From contig CASFTG010000001.1 in assembly GCA_949297805.1 (NCBI GenBank), forward strand, positions 824,999 through 888,998: a stretch of DNA of 64,000 bases, given 5' to 3'. Under the pieces are notes generated by a model. It ran no database searches and was not told the DNA's origin. It was given only the letters and a program-made list of their open reading frames with translations. This document shows, piece by piece, positions 28,142-36,759 of this stretch (positions within the stretch are counted from its first letter, which is position 1; each line of letters starts with the position of its first letter). Made by a program: the position numbers and the translations under genes. The stretch is from an uncultured bacterium. Its GTDB lineage: Bacteria > Bacillota_I > Bacilli_A > RFN20 > CAG-826.

Positions 28142-29716
28142 TCAGCCGTTATAGGCCAATAGCTCGTAGGTGTCGTCGGAGGACCAGTAATCCTGCTTTT
28201 CGACCGAGTCGAGGTCGTCGAGGGTGAAGCGGATGTAATAGGTGTCGCCTTGGATGGTGAAGCCGGTGTCGACGGTCGAGATGGCCTTCTTGTCGGCGGT
28301 CAAGGTGATCTTGCATTCGAAGGTCGAGGTCGCCAAGGCGTCGGAGTGGACCCCGAGCATCCCGTTGTCGAAGTAGCCGCCGATGGTGCTTAAGACCAGC
28401 TCCTCGGCCTCGTAAGTCAAATCGCCGGTCTTCTTGAACAGGGCCGGATCGAGCTCGGTGAAGCTCGGCCCGATCTCCTCGAAGGTGTCGATGGTATAGG
28501 GGGTGCTCCCCGAGAGCATGACGACCGCCCACATCCACGAGGTGGCGTAGGCCTCGCAGTCCTCGACCGAGTAGTGCCCATTTTCTGCGTCGTAGATGCA
28601 GCGGTAGTCGTAATCGTCCCCGCCCCGGTAGGGAGTGGTATCGGAATCGTCTTCGGCCGCCCGTTGACGGAAATAGACGATGTCGTCGCGGATGAAGTAA
28701 CCCTTCGTCCAAGTCGTCCGCTCGGTCCGTTCCGGATTGGTGAAGTACTCCTTCAGATAAGTGTAGGACTGGATGTCGTCAAGGCAATTGAGCGCGGTCG
28801 CAAGATCCGGGTTGTCGTTTTCCAGCGGGCTCAAATGGGGAATCGGGTTCGCCCCGATGTCGCGGTCGTAGGTGATGAGCACGGTGTTGGTCCGGACGTA
28901 ACGGGGGTCGTCGTCAAGCGAGGGGATATCGAACACCAAGCCGTCGATCCCCCCGTCGGCCCCAAGGGTCAGGGTGATGTCCTCGACGTAGTTGATCGAG
29001 GTCCCGCCGTAGCATTCGACGAGGAACTGCGACTTGTCGGCGGCCAGATGGAGTTCGCCATCTTCGTCCTCGGTCAAATCGGCGGCCGAGATGTAGTCCC
29101 AGGGGTTTTTGAACAGCCCGTCGAAAGAATACGGGGTGTAGGACGCGGTGACGTCGCTATAATCCGAGAGCCAGGAGGTCGTGACCTCGTTTTGGGCGGT
29201 GAGCCGCTCGACGGTCGCGAGCCCGGTTTCCTGGTCGCGGTAATAATAGGCGGTCGGGCTGGAATAGCTCCACTCGGTCGATTCGACCTTTTCCTGCACG
29301 CCGGTCTCGCCGTTAAGCTGGTAATCCCAATAGGAATAGGTCATCTTCTCCCGGTAGCTCCTCACCTCCCCATATTGGTGGGCCAAATCGATGATCCGGC
29401 CCTGATGGATGCCGACTTCGACCGTCGAGTTCCGGTAGACGTCGGTGTTTAGCTCGATGTGGGCCGAATGGTTTTTCCCCTTCAAGGAAGAGAGGGCGGC
29501 GATGGCTTTTTGGCTCGCCTCCGGTTTCTCGGGGATGGTGATCCCAGAATATTCCGGGTCCTCGGCAGTCGAGCTCCCCGGGGTCGAGGATTCGCCCGGG
29601 GTGGTCGTCGGACTGGTGGAGGCCGGGGTCGAGGAGGAAGAGGACGAGGTATCGTTCGGCCCGCAGGCGACGAGCGAGAAGGCCAGAAGAGGCAAAAGGA
29701 ATGCGGTTTTGTTCAT
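28142..29716 (-). CDS. Surface lipoprotein, member of the local paralogue family
   Basis: A 524-residue lipoprotein: signal peptide, lipobox VAC, Ser/Thr/Pro linker to about residue 50, then two similar halves rich in beta-strand patterns (YSYWDYQL...WSYSSPTAYYYRD and TTWTKGYFIRDDIVYFRQRA). The layout resembles LolA/LppX-type half-barrel proteins that hold hydrophobic ligands, but this is only a structural guess. The second ATG (29716) is best placed behind the AAGGAG site. It is the last of four consecutive exported-protein genes and shares features with the two upstream genes. Confidence 0.75.
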   Translation of the reverse strand: MNKTAFLLPLLAFSLVACGPNDTSSSSSSTPASTSPTTTPGESSTPGSSTAEDPEYSGITIPEKPEASQKAIAALSSLKGKNHSAHIELNTDVYRNSTVEVGIHQGRIIDLAHQYGEVRSYREKMTYSYWDYQLNGETGVQEKVESTEWSYSSPTAYYYRDQETGLATVERLTAQNEVTTSWLSDYSDVTASYTPYSFDGLFKNPWDYISAADLTEDEDGELHLAADKSQFLVECYGGTSINYVEDITLTLGADGGIDGLVFDIPSLDDDPRYVRTNTVLITYDRDIGANPIPHLSPLENDNPDLATALNCLDDIQSYTYLKEYFTNPERTERTTWTKGYFIRDDIVYFRQRAAEDDSDTTPYRGGDDYDYRCIYDAENGHYSVEDCEAYATSWMWAVVMLSGSTPYTIDTFEEIGPSFTELDPALFKKTGDLTYEAEELVLSTIGGYFDNGMLGVHSDALATSTFECKITLTADKKAISTVDTGFTIQGDTYYIRFTLDDLDSVEKQDYWSSDDTYELLAYNG

Positions 29717-29731
29717 GGTCATGCTCCTTTT

Positions 29732-30973
29732 TTAGGGCTCTACGAACCAAGTCGGGAACTCGGTCGTCCCGATGCCGGCGTAGGAAGCGGTGATGGCGTA
29801 AGGCCCGTACATGTAATCGTAGAAGCCGATGCTGAATTCGGAGAGGGCGTCCCCGTTAAGCCGAGCGTAGGCGTAATACGGCTCGGCCCCGGAAGCCCCG
29901 AACTCGCTCGGGACGAGGTCGCGGCTCAATAGGGAGAGGCCGTTGTCGAGGACCGAGTAGGTCCCGTTGCCCTCGTCGTGGAACAAGGCGGGGGACATCT
30001 TCGGGAATAACGGCAGCAAGGAAGCGACGGCGTCGCCGCTGCCGACCCTCTCCCACCCCCGGGAAAGGGAATACTCGTAAGTCCGGGTGCCGGTCCCGTA
30101 TGGGGTGACGAAGGTATCGCCTTCGACCGGATAGGGGAGGTAGGCATCATGATGGATGAGCAAGGAATCGCCGACGTAATAGTAGGCTTGCGAGATGGCG
30201 TAGTCGTTCTCGGTGACGTAGACGGTGTAGTTGGTGCCCAGGGAAGCGAAGGCCGCCTCCAGCGCCGGATTGTCCTCGTCGCCCGGGGCGAGCCGGTCGA
30301 ATGACTCCTCGTAGAAGGCGAAGGAAAGACTAACCTCGAGGGTCGATTCCCCGACCACGATCGTCCCGTTCCCGTCGGTTTCGAAGCCGTCGGGCCGGAC
30401 CCCGCAGGTGAACTCGACCGAATCGACCAGCCCCGGCATCGACTCGTTGGGGACGACGCTCGCCGAGACGACCGGGAACTCGAGCCCGAAATAGGCGGTA
30501 AGCAGCAGCTCGGCCTTATTCGAGGAGAGGGAGGTCCCGGAGAAATCGTCGACGTCGATGTAATCCCAGGGGTCGTAGTAGGTCTCGGCGTAGATGACGT
30601 CCATCGAAAGCGAGGATTCGCTGACCGACTCGAGCTCGTTGAGGTAGTTCAAGGTGTCGTGGTAGCTGGTGCCGTCGGGCCCTTCGTAATGGATGAGGGA
30701 AGAGGCCCCGCTATTGTCGCGGACGGCATCGCGGATCGTCCCGTCGACCTCGATCTGGCCGTAATCGCGGTCGACCGGGAAGACGGTGCTGTTATCCAAA
30801 TCGGGGGCGTCCTCGAAATGGGTGGCGAGGACCGCTTGCCCGGTGACGTTATAAGGCAAAAGGAACGCCCGGGAATAGTCGACCTGCTCCGAGGCGGAAG
30901 CCTGGGTCGCCGGGATGGCGGTCCCGATGGCCAAAGCCGCCAAAGGGGAAAGCAATATCAATGTCTTTTTCAT
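29732..30973 (-). CDS. Secreted protein, paralogue without lipobox
   Basis: A 413-residue protein with a Sec signal peptide and probable cleavage near ATQASA-SE; no lipobox cysteine. Like its neighbours it has a WDYIDVDDF segment, a PGLVDSVEF beta pattern and a second half beginning NPALEAAFASLGTNYT. It is probably released or wall-associated. The ATG directly follows the stop of the upstream gene, with an AGGG-type site inside that gene. Function unknown. Confidence 0.72.
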   Translation of the reverse strand: MKKTLILLSPLAALAIGTAIPATQASASEQVDYSRAFLLPYNVTGQAVLATHFEDAPDLDNSTVFPVDRDYGQIEVDGTIRDAVRDNSGASSLIHYEGPDGTSYHDTLNYLNELESVSESSLSMDVIYAETYYDPWDYIDVDDFSGTSLSSNKAELLLTAYFGLEFPVVSASVVPNESMPGLVDSVEFTCGVRPDGFETDGNGTIVVGESTLEVSLSFAFYEESFDRLAPGDEDNPALEAAFASLGTNYTVYVTENDYAISQAYYYVGDSLLIHHDAYLPYPVEGDTFVTPYGTGTRTYEYSLSRGWERVGSGDAVASLLPLFPKMSPALFHDEGNGTYSVLDNGLSLLSRDLVPSEFGASGAEPYYAYARLNGDALSEFSIGFYDYMYGPYAITASYAGIGTTEFPTWFVEP

Positions 30974-32446
30974 TTATTCGCCCTCCGTGTGCAAAGCGTT
31001 CTTGAAGGTTTCGATGACCCCGTTGTCGACGAATTCGGCGACCGATTCGAGATTGGTGGTCCCAAAATCAGAGAAGGAGATGGTCGAGGTGGCATCATAC
31101 CCGTAGGTGTCGGAGCTAAAGCCCAGAGTCAAAACCGGGTAGCCGGCATCGTCGATCTCGATGGCGATCGAATGGAAATCGAACTCGAAGGTCGAGGAAT
31201 CGCCTAGATAGCGGCCCGAGGACCGCGAGAGCCAGTCGCCGGCCCCGAAGAGGGCCTCCATGGCGTCGAAGCAGAAGCCATAGTCGTTATAGGCGAACGA
31301 ATCGAGGTCGAAGACGTAACGTCCGGCAACCGACTCGTCCTTGGCGAAGAGGTCGCTATTCAACATCCCGATGTTGGGGACGGCGCCGGTATCCAGGTCG
31401 AGGACGTCTTGATTGAGGTTGGCGGCGTAGTCAACGCTCGGCGAGACGCCGACGGCGACATATCCCCCGGCGAAAGGAAGGTAGGCCATCCCGGTGTAGG
31501 TCGCGCCGTAGGAAGCGTCAGTCTGCTCGTTATCGGAGAGCATGAGCTGGAGATCGGAATCGTAGGCGTAATAGGAATTGTAGGAGATCGGCTCTTCCAT
31601 CTGGGAGGAATCGATGGTGATGTGGGTGGTGAAGTTGAGTCCGGCAATGGCGGCGACGAGCTTGTCGAGGGCCGCGTCCAAGGGGGCGGCGTCCTCCTCG
31701 CTCATCTTCGGGGCGGCCGGGGAGAGGGTCGTGACCTTCTCCAAGGCGGTAAGCTCGACCGAGTAGGATTCGCTCATGGCCCCGTAGCGGTCGGCGTTCA
31801 CGAAGCGGAAGTCCATATGGGAGGGGATGCCGGCCTCGTCGGTCTTGATGACGACGTTGTCGACGTATTTGGTCGAGGAGAGGGCGTCGAAATTATAGGG
31901 GTTGATGGTGAAGAGGAATTGCCCCATCTTCTCGCTCAATAGCCCGGTGGCGGAGGGCTTGCCGGTCAAGGTATAGCCGTTTTCATCCTGGGCTAGGTCG
32001 AAATACTTCCCGAGCTCGGAGGCGCTATCCAACCTGGCAAGAGGGAGGTAGCCGGAATCGTATTGCCCGGCGAATGGGACGGGGTTATAGGAATCGTCGA
32101 TGACGGCGGTCTCGATGACCTCGTTGCTGATCGAAAGGCTCAAGAGGGTGACGTTGCCGTCCTTCGCGTCGATATCGTTGCTGATGAGCGTCTCGCCCGC
32201 GGCCGAGAGGCGCGAGGAACGAGCGACGTCGCTCACCTCCTCGATGGCGGTGAAGCTATCGATGGTGAAGGCGGAATAATTCGGGGTGATGGTCGAGACC
32301 GAGCGAAGCGGCGAATCGAAGAAGGAAGCGAAGGCTTCGGCCTGATCGTCGGTCCAAGTCGCGGTCCCGTCGGCCGCTTGGGCCGCCGTGGGATCGGCGC
32401 AAGCGGTGGCGAGCAAGGTGCCTAATAGCAATAATGGCTTTTTCAT
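30974..32446 (-). CDS. Exported lipoprotein, paralogue of its neighbours
   Basis: A 490-residue protein with a signal peptide and likely lipobox TAC near residue 15. Two halves are visible with patterns shared with the two downstream genes (SNEVIETAVIDDSYN, YVDNVVIKTDEAGIPSHMDF, AAPLDAALDKLVAAIAGLNF). A longer frame reaches 32683 but is low-complexity arginine-rich shadow of the upstream gene. The ATG at 32446 has GAGGAAA seven bases before it and lies two bases after the upstream stop. Function unknown. Confidence 0.75.
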   Translation of the reverse strand: MKKPLLLLGTLLATACADPTAAQAADGTATWTDDQAEAFASFFDSPLRSVSTITPNYSAFTIDSFTAIEEVSDVARSSRLSAAGETLISNDIDAKDGNVTLLSLSISNEVIETAVIDDSYNPVPFAGQYDSGYLPLARLDSASELGKYFDLAQDENGYTLTGKPSATGLLSEKMGQFLFTINPYNFDALSSTKYVDNVVIKTDEAGIPSHMDFRFVNADRYGAMSESYSVELTALEKVTTLSPAAPKMSEEDAAPLDAALDKLVAAIAGLNFTTHITIDSSQMEEPISYNSYYAYDSDLQLMLSDNEQTDASYGATYTGMAYLPFAGGYVAVGVSPSVDYAANLNQDVLDLDTGAVPNIGMLNSDLFAKDESVAGRYVFDLDSFAYNDYGFCFDAMEALFGAGDWLSRSSGRYLGDSSTFEFDFHSIAIEIDDAGYPVLTLGFSSDTYGYDATSTISFSDFGTTNLESVAEFVDNGVIETFKNALHTEGE

Positions 32447-32448
32447 CG

Positions 32449-33936
32449 TTATTTCCTCGTGATGATGAGGCTCGCCCCATCGGAAGAGAGGCTTCCGATC
32501 TCGACGGTGAGGCCAAGGGCAGCCCCGTCGAACCCATTGCCGTCGAAGCGGAAATCCTCGTAGAAACCGGCGAATTCGCTTTCGCCCCCGAAGACATCGC
32601 CTTCGTGGAACAGATTGGCGTCGGTCAGCTGGATTAGGTTGGCCATGTGGCGGTTGGCCCCGGTCGAATCGAGCAATTCGCAAAGCGGGAAGTTGCCGGG
32701 GACCCCGTAGGTCGAATAGACGTTGCGCCCGGAATTGGTGAAGGCGAAGTCATGGACCCGGCCATCGTCCAAATCGGGATCGGAGTTGAGGTAGAGCCCG
32801 TCTTCCCCGCCGGAGATCAGCCGGGAATCGATCTTGTAGAAACGGACCCCGGGGGATTGGAACACCCCGGAACGGTCGAGGCCGGTCGGGGCGACGAGGT
32901 CGACGAGGAGGTATTCCCCGAACAACCCGGTTTCCGAGGGGGCGAGCAAGAGGGTCGACCCTTCTCCGGACGCGGTCAGCTCGACCGTGGTCTCGCCTTC
33001 GAGCTCGTCGGCGTAGACGGCGGTCGGCTCAACCCAGCCGAGGAGGTATTTGGCGAAGGGATTGAAATCGGCCGACATCCCCTCGGAGACGTCGGTATAC
33101 CCCAAGGGGGCGCGGGCGTTCCCGTTGATGTCGCCGGTGGTATCCTGGAATTCCGGAACCCCGAGCATATCGGAGATGGTCCGGATGATCCGGTTTTGGT
33201 AAGTCGATTCCTGGGCGGCCGCCGTAAGGACCGAGCCGGAGACCCAGGCGCCGATCTCGGCGTTGTCCGAGGAGCCGATGGTATTGACGAACAAACTGGC
33301 GGCGTCCGAATCGCCTGCCTCGCTGCCAGTGGTCCAATACCCGTTCCATTCCGGATAGCCATGCAGGAGGATGAGGTTATCGATCTTCCCGTCCCCGTCG
33401 CCGTCATAATCGCTTTCCTCGAATTGCTTGGACTCGACCAAGAGCTCCGCCACCTCGTCTAGCAAAGCCGAGAGGCCGGAATCGAAATCCGCGGCTAGGG
33501 AAGCGAGGATGGTCCCGGATTCCTCGGGAAGGGTCAACGGCAAGGAAACGACGACGTCGAGGTCGAAAAGGCCGTTGGAAGCCTCGGCGAAATAGGATTC
33601 GACGCTATAAGGCTTGGCGCTTGTCCCCGACATCTGCCCTTCCATGGTCAATACATCGAGGGGGATGAAGGAAGTGAGGTTAGAGAAGTTAAGCGGCACG
33701 ATGACCGTTTTGACCGTCCCCGCCGACGGGAGGACAGGATTGCCCTTGCTTTCCTCTATCTTCATCAACGCGCTCGGCTCGACCGGCTCCGGGCGGCTGG
33801 GTTCGGTTTCCGAGGGGGTCGACTCGGGAGTGCTGACGCTGCTCGTGGAATCGCTCGGGCCGCAGCCGGCCAGGATCAAGGCCGAGACCGCTAACGGAAG
33901 ACAGAGGAAGCCATGGTTTTTGGATTTGTTCGACAT
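32449..33936 (-). CDS. M6-like lipoprotein lacking the HExxH zinc motif
   Basis: A 495-residue lipoprotein (lipobox LAGC, Cys25) with the layout of M6 (immune inhibitor A-like) metalloproteases: SVESYFAEASNGLFDLDV (111-128), a Ca-binding-like DYDGDGDGKIDNLILLHG (176-193), and AKYLLGWVEP (295-304). Where the family has HELGHxLGLPDxYD this protein reads RTISDMLGVPEFQD (252-265). Both zinc histidines and the catalytic glutamate are replaced, so it is predicted to be inactive, perhaps a binding protein. An AGGAG site nine bases before the ATG supports the start. First gene of the four-gene exported-protein operon. Confidence 0.78.
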   Translation of the reverse strand: MSNKSKNHGFLCLPLAVSALILAGCGPSDSTSSVSTPESTPSETEPSRPEPVEPSALMKIEESKGNPVLPSAGTVKTVIVPLNFSNLTSFIPLDVLTMEGQMSGTSAKPYSVESYFAEASNGLFDLDVVVSLPLTLPEESGTILASLAADFDSGLSALLDEVAELLVESKQFEESDYDGDGDGKIDNLILLHGYPEWNGYWTTGSEAGDSDAASLFVNTIGSSDNAEIGAWVSGSVLTAAAQESTYQNRIIRTISDMLGVPEFQDTTGDINGNARAPLGYTDVSEGMSADFNPFAKYLLGWVEPTAVYADELEGETTVELTASGEGSTLLLAPSETGLFGEYLLVDLVAPTGLDRSGVFQSPGVRFYKIDSRLISGGEDGLYLNSDPDLDDGRVHDFAFTNSGRNVYSTYGVPGNFPLCELLDSTGANRHMANLIQLTDANLFHEGDVFGGESEFAGFYEDFRFDGNGFDGAALGLTVEIGSLSSDGASLIITRK

Positions 33937-34022
33937 GGTGATCTGCTCCTATAAACAAAGGTCCTTATAAATAAGGCTATAAAAACATAACAAAGGGCGC
34001 AAAAAGATAAAGCGCGATTTTA

Positions 34023-34036
34023 TGAAAGCGCTTACA
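34023..34036. promoter_or_regulatory. cre-like operator between divergent lipoprotein genes
   Basis: TGAAAGCGCTTACA fits the CcpA catabolite-response consensus TGWAANCGNTNWCA. It lies 69 bp upstream of the plus-strand ATG and 87 bp upstream of the minus-strand ATG, where it could control both transcripts. No ccpA gene is in the window. Confidence 0.6.
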
Positions 34037-34104
34037 TCAAAAAATAGTTTTCCTTTTTTGATTTGCCCGTTTAATAACGTCATTCCAAATTGGAGGGAAA
34101 AGAC

Positions 34105-36705
34105 ATGAAAAAGCCACTTGCCCTGCTCGCCCTTGCCTTGGCTTTGAGCCTAGCGGGGTGCCAACCGGGAACCACCACCACCAGCTCGGGAACCGATCCT
34201 GATACGTCGGATACAGGCGGTTCCTCGACCGTCGATGTCACCGACACGACCGAGACCGACAGCACGCCGGAGCAAACCTTGACCGTCGAGATCACGAGCA
34301 CCGTCACCACCGTTGAGGCCGGCAAGACCATCACCCTGTCCGCGAACATCGTCAACGGCGAGGAAGGGGACAAGGTCACCTGGTCCAGCGGCAACACCGC
34401 CGTCGCGACCATCGACGCCAACACCGGCGTCTTGACCGGGGTCGCCGCCGGGACCGCCACCATCACCGCCGCCTGCGGGGAAGCGACCGACACGGTCGAG
34501 ATCACCGTCACCCCGGCCATCCCAGCCGAGCTTGCCAGCGGGACCTCTTTCTATACCTACCTCAAGGGGCAGGCCGAAGCGACCGTCAGCTCCATTTCCT
34601 ATATGAACCGGGAGCTCAGGCCGACTTCCGAGAAGCCCGAGACGACCCGTTACGTCTCGAAGATGACCAAGGACGAGATATTGCGGGAATACGACAACAC
34701 CGGCACCTGGGACGAGGGAAAGCACTCGAGCTACGCCGCCATCATCGGCTCGACCTATTACGAAATCGACACCTACGGTTCCGGAAGGGGCAACCGGACG
34801 GCCATCCTCCCAGGCGATTCCGAGGCCGAGTTCAGCGAAGCCGTCGCCCGGCAGAACCTGGAAATGACGCAAGAGGAAGGCGACCTCCACGGCATTTTGG
34901 CCGAAGACGAGGCCTTGGCCGCCTGGAAAGCCGACCGAAACGTGGAAGGGGCCTTGAAGGAGTTGGATTACCAGGTCGATGTCGATGGGGGCAACTACAT
35001 CGTGACCTACGAAGCGGCCTACGAGCACCAAGAAGAGGGTTATGAGTGGGAAAACTGCGTCCATTACCAGGTGACCGCGACCTTGAATTCCGAGAAGGAG
35101 ATCATCGACCTGACCGCCGAGGAAACCCGAGCCACCATCAATCAATGGGACTTCGAGACCCACTCGCCGAAAGCCGATGCCTCCTCGGTTTACGAATACA
35201 CCTACTCGGTTGAGGACATCGTCTACGTCGACGAGCTCCCCGACGCCGATCCAGACGGCCTCCTGCTCGACCCGACCGCCTATTTCGTCTCCGAAGTCAC
35301 CAAGGCGACCCTCGATATGGAGGGGGCGACCGGTGAAGACGATGACGGCAACCCCGTCTTCCAAGTTGGCGACCGGATTTGGCTCGACGAGAAGACGATC
35401 GAATACCTGCCCGCCACCGCCTTGGACGCCGATAGCCTTAAAATCACCGGCTACTACGACTCGACGACCGACGACCCGGTCGAAGGCGCGGCCATCACCG
35501 ACATGTACGGCGGCACCACCTGGGCCAAGCCCGGCACCTACGACATCGCCATCGGCAACGCCTATGACGCCGACATGGGCCGAATCGAAGGCGTCGTCGT
35601 CACTGGTGAGGCCGTCTCGACCTCCATCCCCAACATCACCGCCATCGACACCACCAGCGGCGTCTTCACCGACGTCTCGGCGGATCAAAACGGCGACGAA
35701 TACGCAGTCTCAGTCGCAAAATGGGCCTATGCCGAAGCAACTTTCATGACCGATCAGCCCAACGCTTCTCAATCGGCGTTTGACCAAATCGAAATCACCT
35801 ATTCAAAACAGGGGATAGCTCAAGCCTTCTTCTACGTTGGCGATGGCATGATGCTCTTCCAAATCAGGGGTATGGCCGACGGGGAAGTCGATATCACGAT
35901 CCATAACTCCGACCCGGCCGCCGCCTATGGCATCGAGAAAATCGTCATACACGTCACTGTCGGCACGGGCGGTTCAGGCGAAGCAACCGCCCCGACCATC
36001 ACCGGCCTTTGGAAATACGATGCCGAAACCTCGAACATGAGCGAATTGACCGGGTCAATGGGCGAGTACAACGTCACCGTCTCCGGTGCCGAGAACTACT
36101 TCATTCCTTTCTATGATAACGTCATGGAGACCACCCCTGATGAGGTTGCCTTAATCGATTACGAACTCTATCCAGCTGACGAGACCGCAATCACGGTCAG
36201 CCTCGAATACATAAGCGACATCGGCCTTCCGATCATGACCATCGATGCCTCGGCGGCTCAAGAAGGCGATACCTTGAGCATCAATATCATCAATCCCGAT
36301 GGATCGGCCATTATCATCAACGTCACCGTCGGCCAAGCCGGAACCGTCGACCCGACGCCTGGCGGAGAGGAAACCGAAGCTCCTATCGTCACCAACATCA
36401 CCGATGACGGCATCGGCTTAACCAAGGTATCCGATGGCGAATACAATCTCCCGATTAGCAAATATTATCCGACATCCATCTACCTTTATAAAGATGAAGA
36501 TGTGGCCTTAACAGTCGACGAACTTAACGCTGTCGACTACACCGTCTCCGACCAAACCAAAGTTGATGTCGCAGCCGCTAGCTGGAAAGACCTCACTTAT
36601 CTTAACATCACCGCGACCTATGCTGCGGCAAATGGCGATGTGGTAGACGTTACCATCAATAATCCAGACGGCTCTACCATCGTCATCCACTGCACCGTCG
36701 CTTAA
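34105..36705 (+). CDS. Large lipoprotein: Big2 domain, unknown region, three C-terminal repeats
   Basis: An 866-residue lipoprotein. Lipobox LAGC (Cys19 region), Ser/Thr linker, then a bacterial Ig-like Big2 domain at about 60-135 (VTWSSGNTAVATIDANTG, VAAGTATITA). The middle (about 140-470) resembles the half-barrel pattern of the neighbouring exported proteins. Residues about 500-866 form three repeats of roughly 115 residues, each ending in a motif like INIINPDGSAIIINVTV. It is probably a cell-surface binding protein. A GGAGGG site supports the start. Base composition falls noticeably from about 35,700 onward, within the repeat part. The gene ends with a strong terminator. Confidence 0.82.
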   Translation: MKKPLALLALALALSLAGCQPGTTTTSSGTDPDTSDTGGSSTVDVTDTTETDSTPEQTLTVEITSTVTTVEAGKTITLSANIVNGEEGDKVTWSSGNTAVATIDANTGVLTGVAAGTATITAACGEATDTVEITVTPAIPAELASGTSFYTYLKGQAEATVSSISYMNRELRPTSEKPETTRYVSKMTKDEILREYDNTGTWDEGKHSSYAAIIGSTYYEIDTYGSGRGNRTAILPGDSEAEFSEAVARQNLEMTQEEGDLHGILAEDEALAAWKADRNVEGALKELDYQVDVDGGNYIVTYEAAYEHQEEGYEWENCVHYQVTATLNSEKEIIDLTAEETRATINQWDFETHSPKADASSVYEYTYSVEDIVYVDELPDADPDGLLLDPTAYFVSEVTKATLDMEGATGEDDDGNPVFQVGDRIWLDEKTIEYLPATALDADSLKITGYYDSTTDDPVEGAAITDMYGGTTWAKPGTYDIAIGNAYDADMGRIEGVVVTGEAVSTSIPNITAIDTTSGVFTDVSADQNGDEYAVSVAKWAYAEATFMTDQPNASQSAFDQIEITYSKQGIAQAFFYVGDGMMLFQIRGMADGEVDITIHNSDPAAAYGIEKIVIHVTVGTGGSGEATAPTITGLWKYDAETSNMSELTGSMGEYNVTVSGAENYFIPFYDNVMETTPDEVALIDYELYPADETAITVSLEYISDIGLPIMTIDASAAQEGDTLSINIINPDGSAIIINVTVGQAGTVDPTPGGEETEAPIVTNITDDGIGLTKVSDGEYNLPISKYYPTSIYLYKDEDVALTVDELNAVDYTVSDQTKVDVAAASWKDLTYLNITATYAAANGDVVDVTINNPDGSTIVIHCTVA

Positions 36706-36719
36706 TAAAGCCCTAACGC

Positions 36720-36752
36720 AAAACCCCGATGGATCTTCTCCTTCGGGGTTTT
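36720..36752. terminator. Terminator between convergent genes
   Basis: Stem AAAACCCCG/CGGGGTTTT with a 15-base loop, T-rich on both strands; it serves the Big2 lipoprotein gene and the esterase gene. Confidence 0.88.
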
Positions 36753-36759
36753 CTTGTTT

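Noticed and set aside
28574..29452. A 292-residue plus-strand frame opposite the lipoprotein gene
   Set aside because: Composition is that of a shadow frame; no ribosome site or family pattern.
32446..32683. Longer start for the 30974-32446 protein
   Set aside because: The extension is arginine-rich shadow of the upstream gene; the internal ATG has a good GAGGAAA site followed by a signal peptide.
34150..35688. A 512-residue minus-strand frame opposite the Big2 lipoprotein
   Set aside because: Low-complexity Gly/Val/Asp sequence caused by GC-rich codons of the real gene; no start signal.
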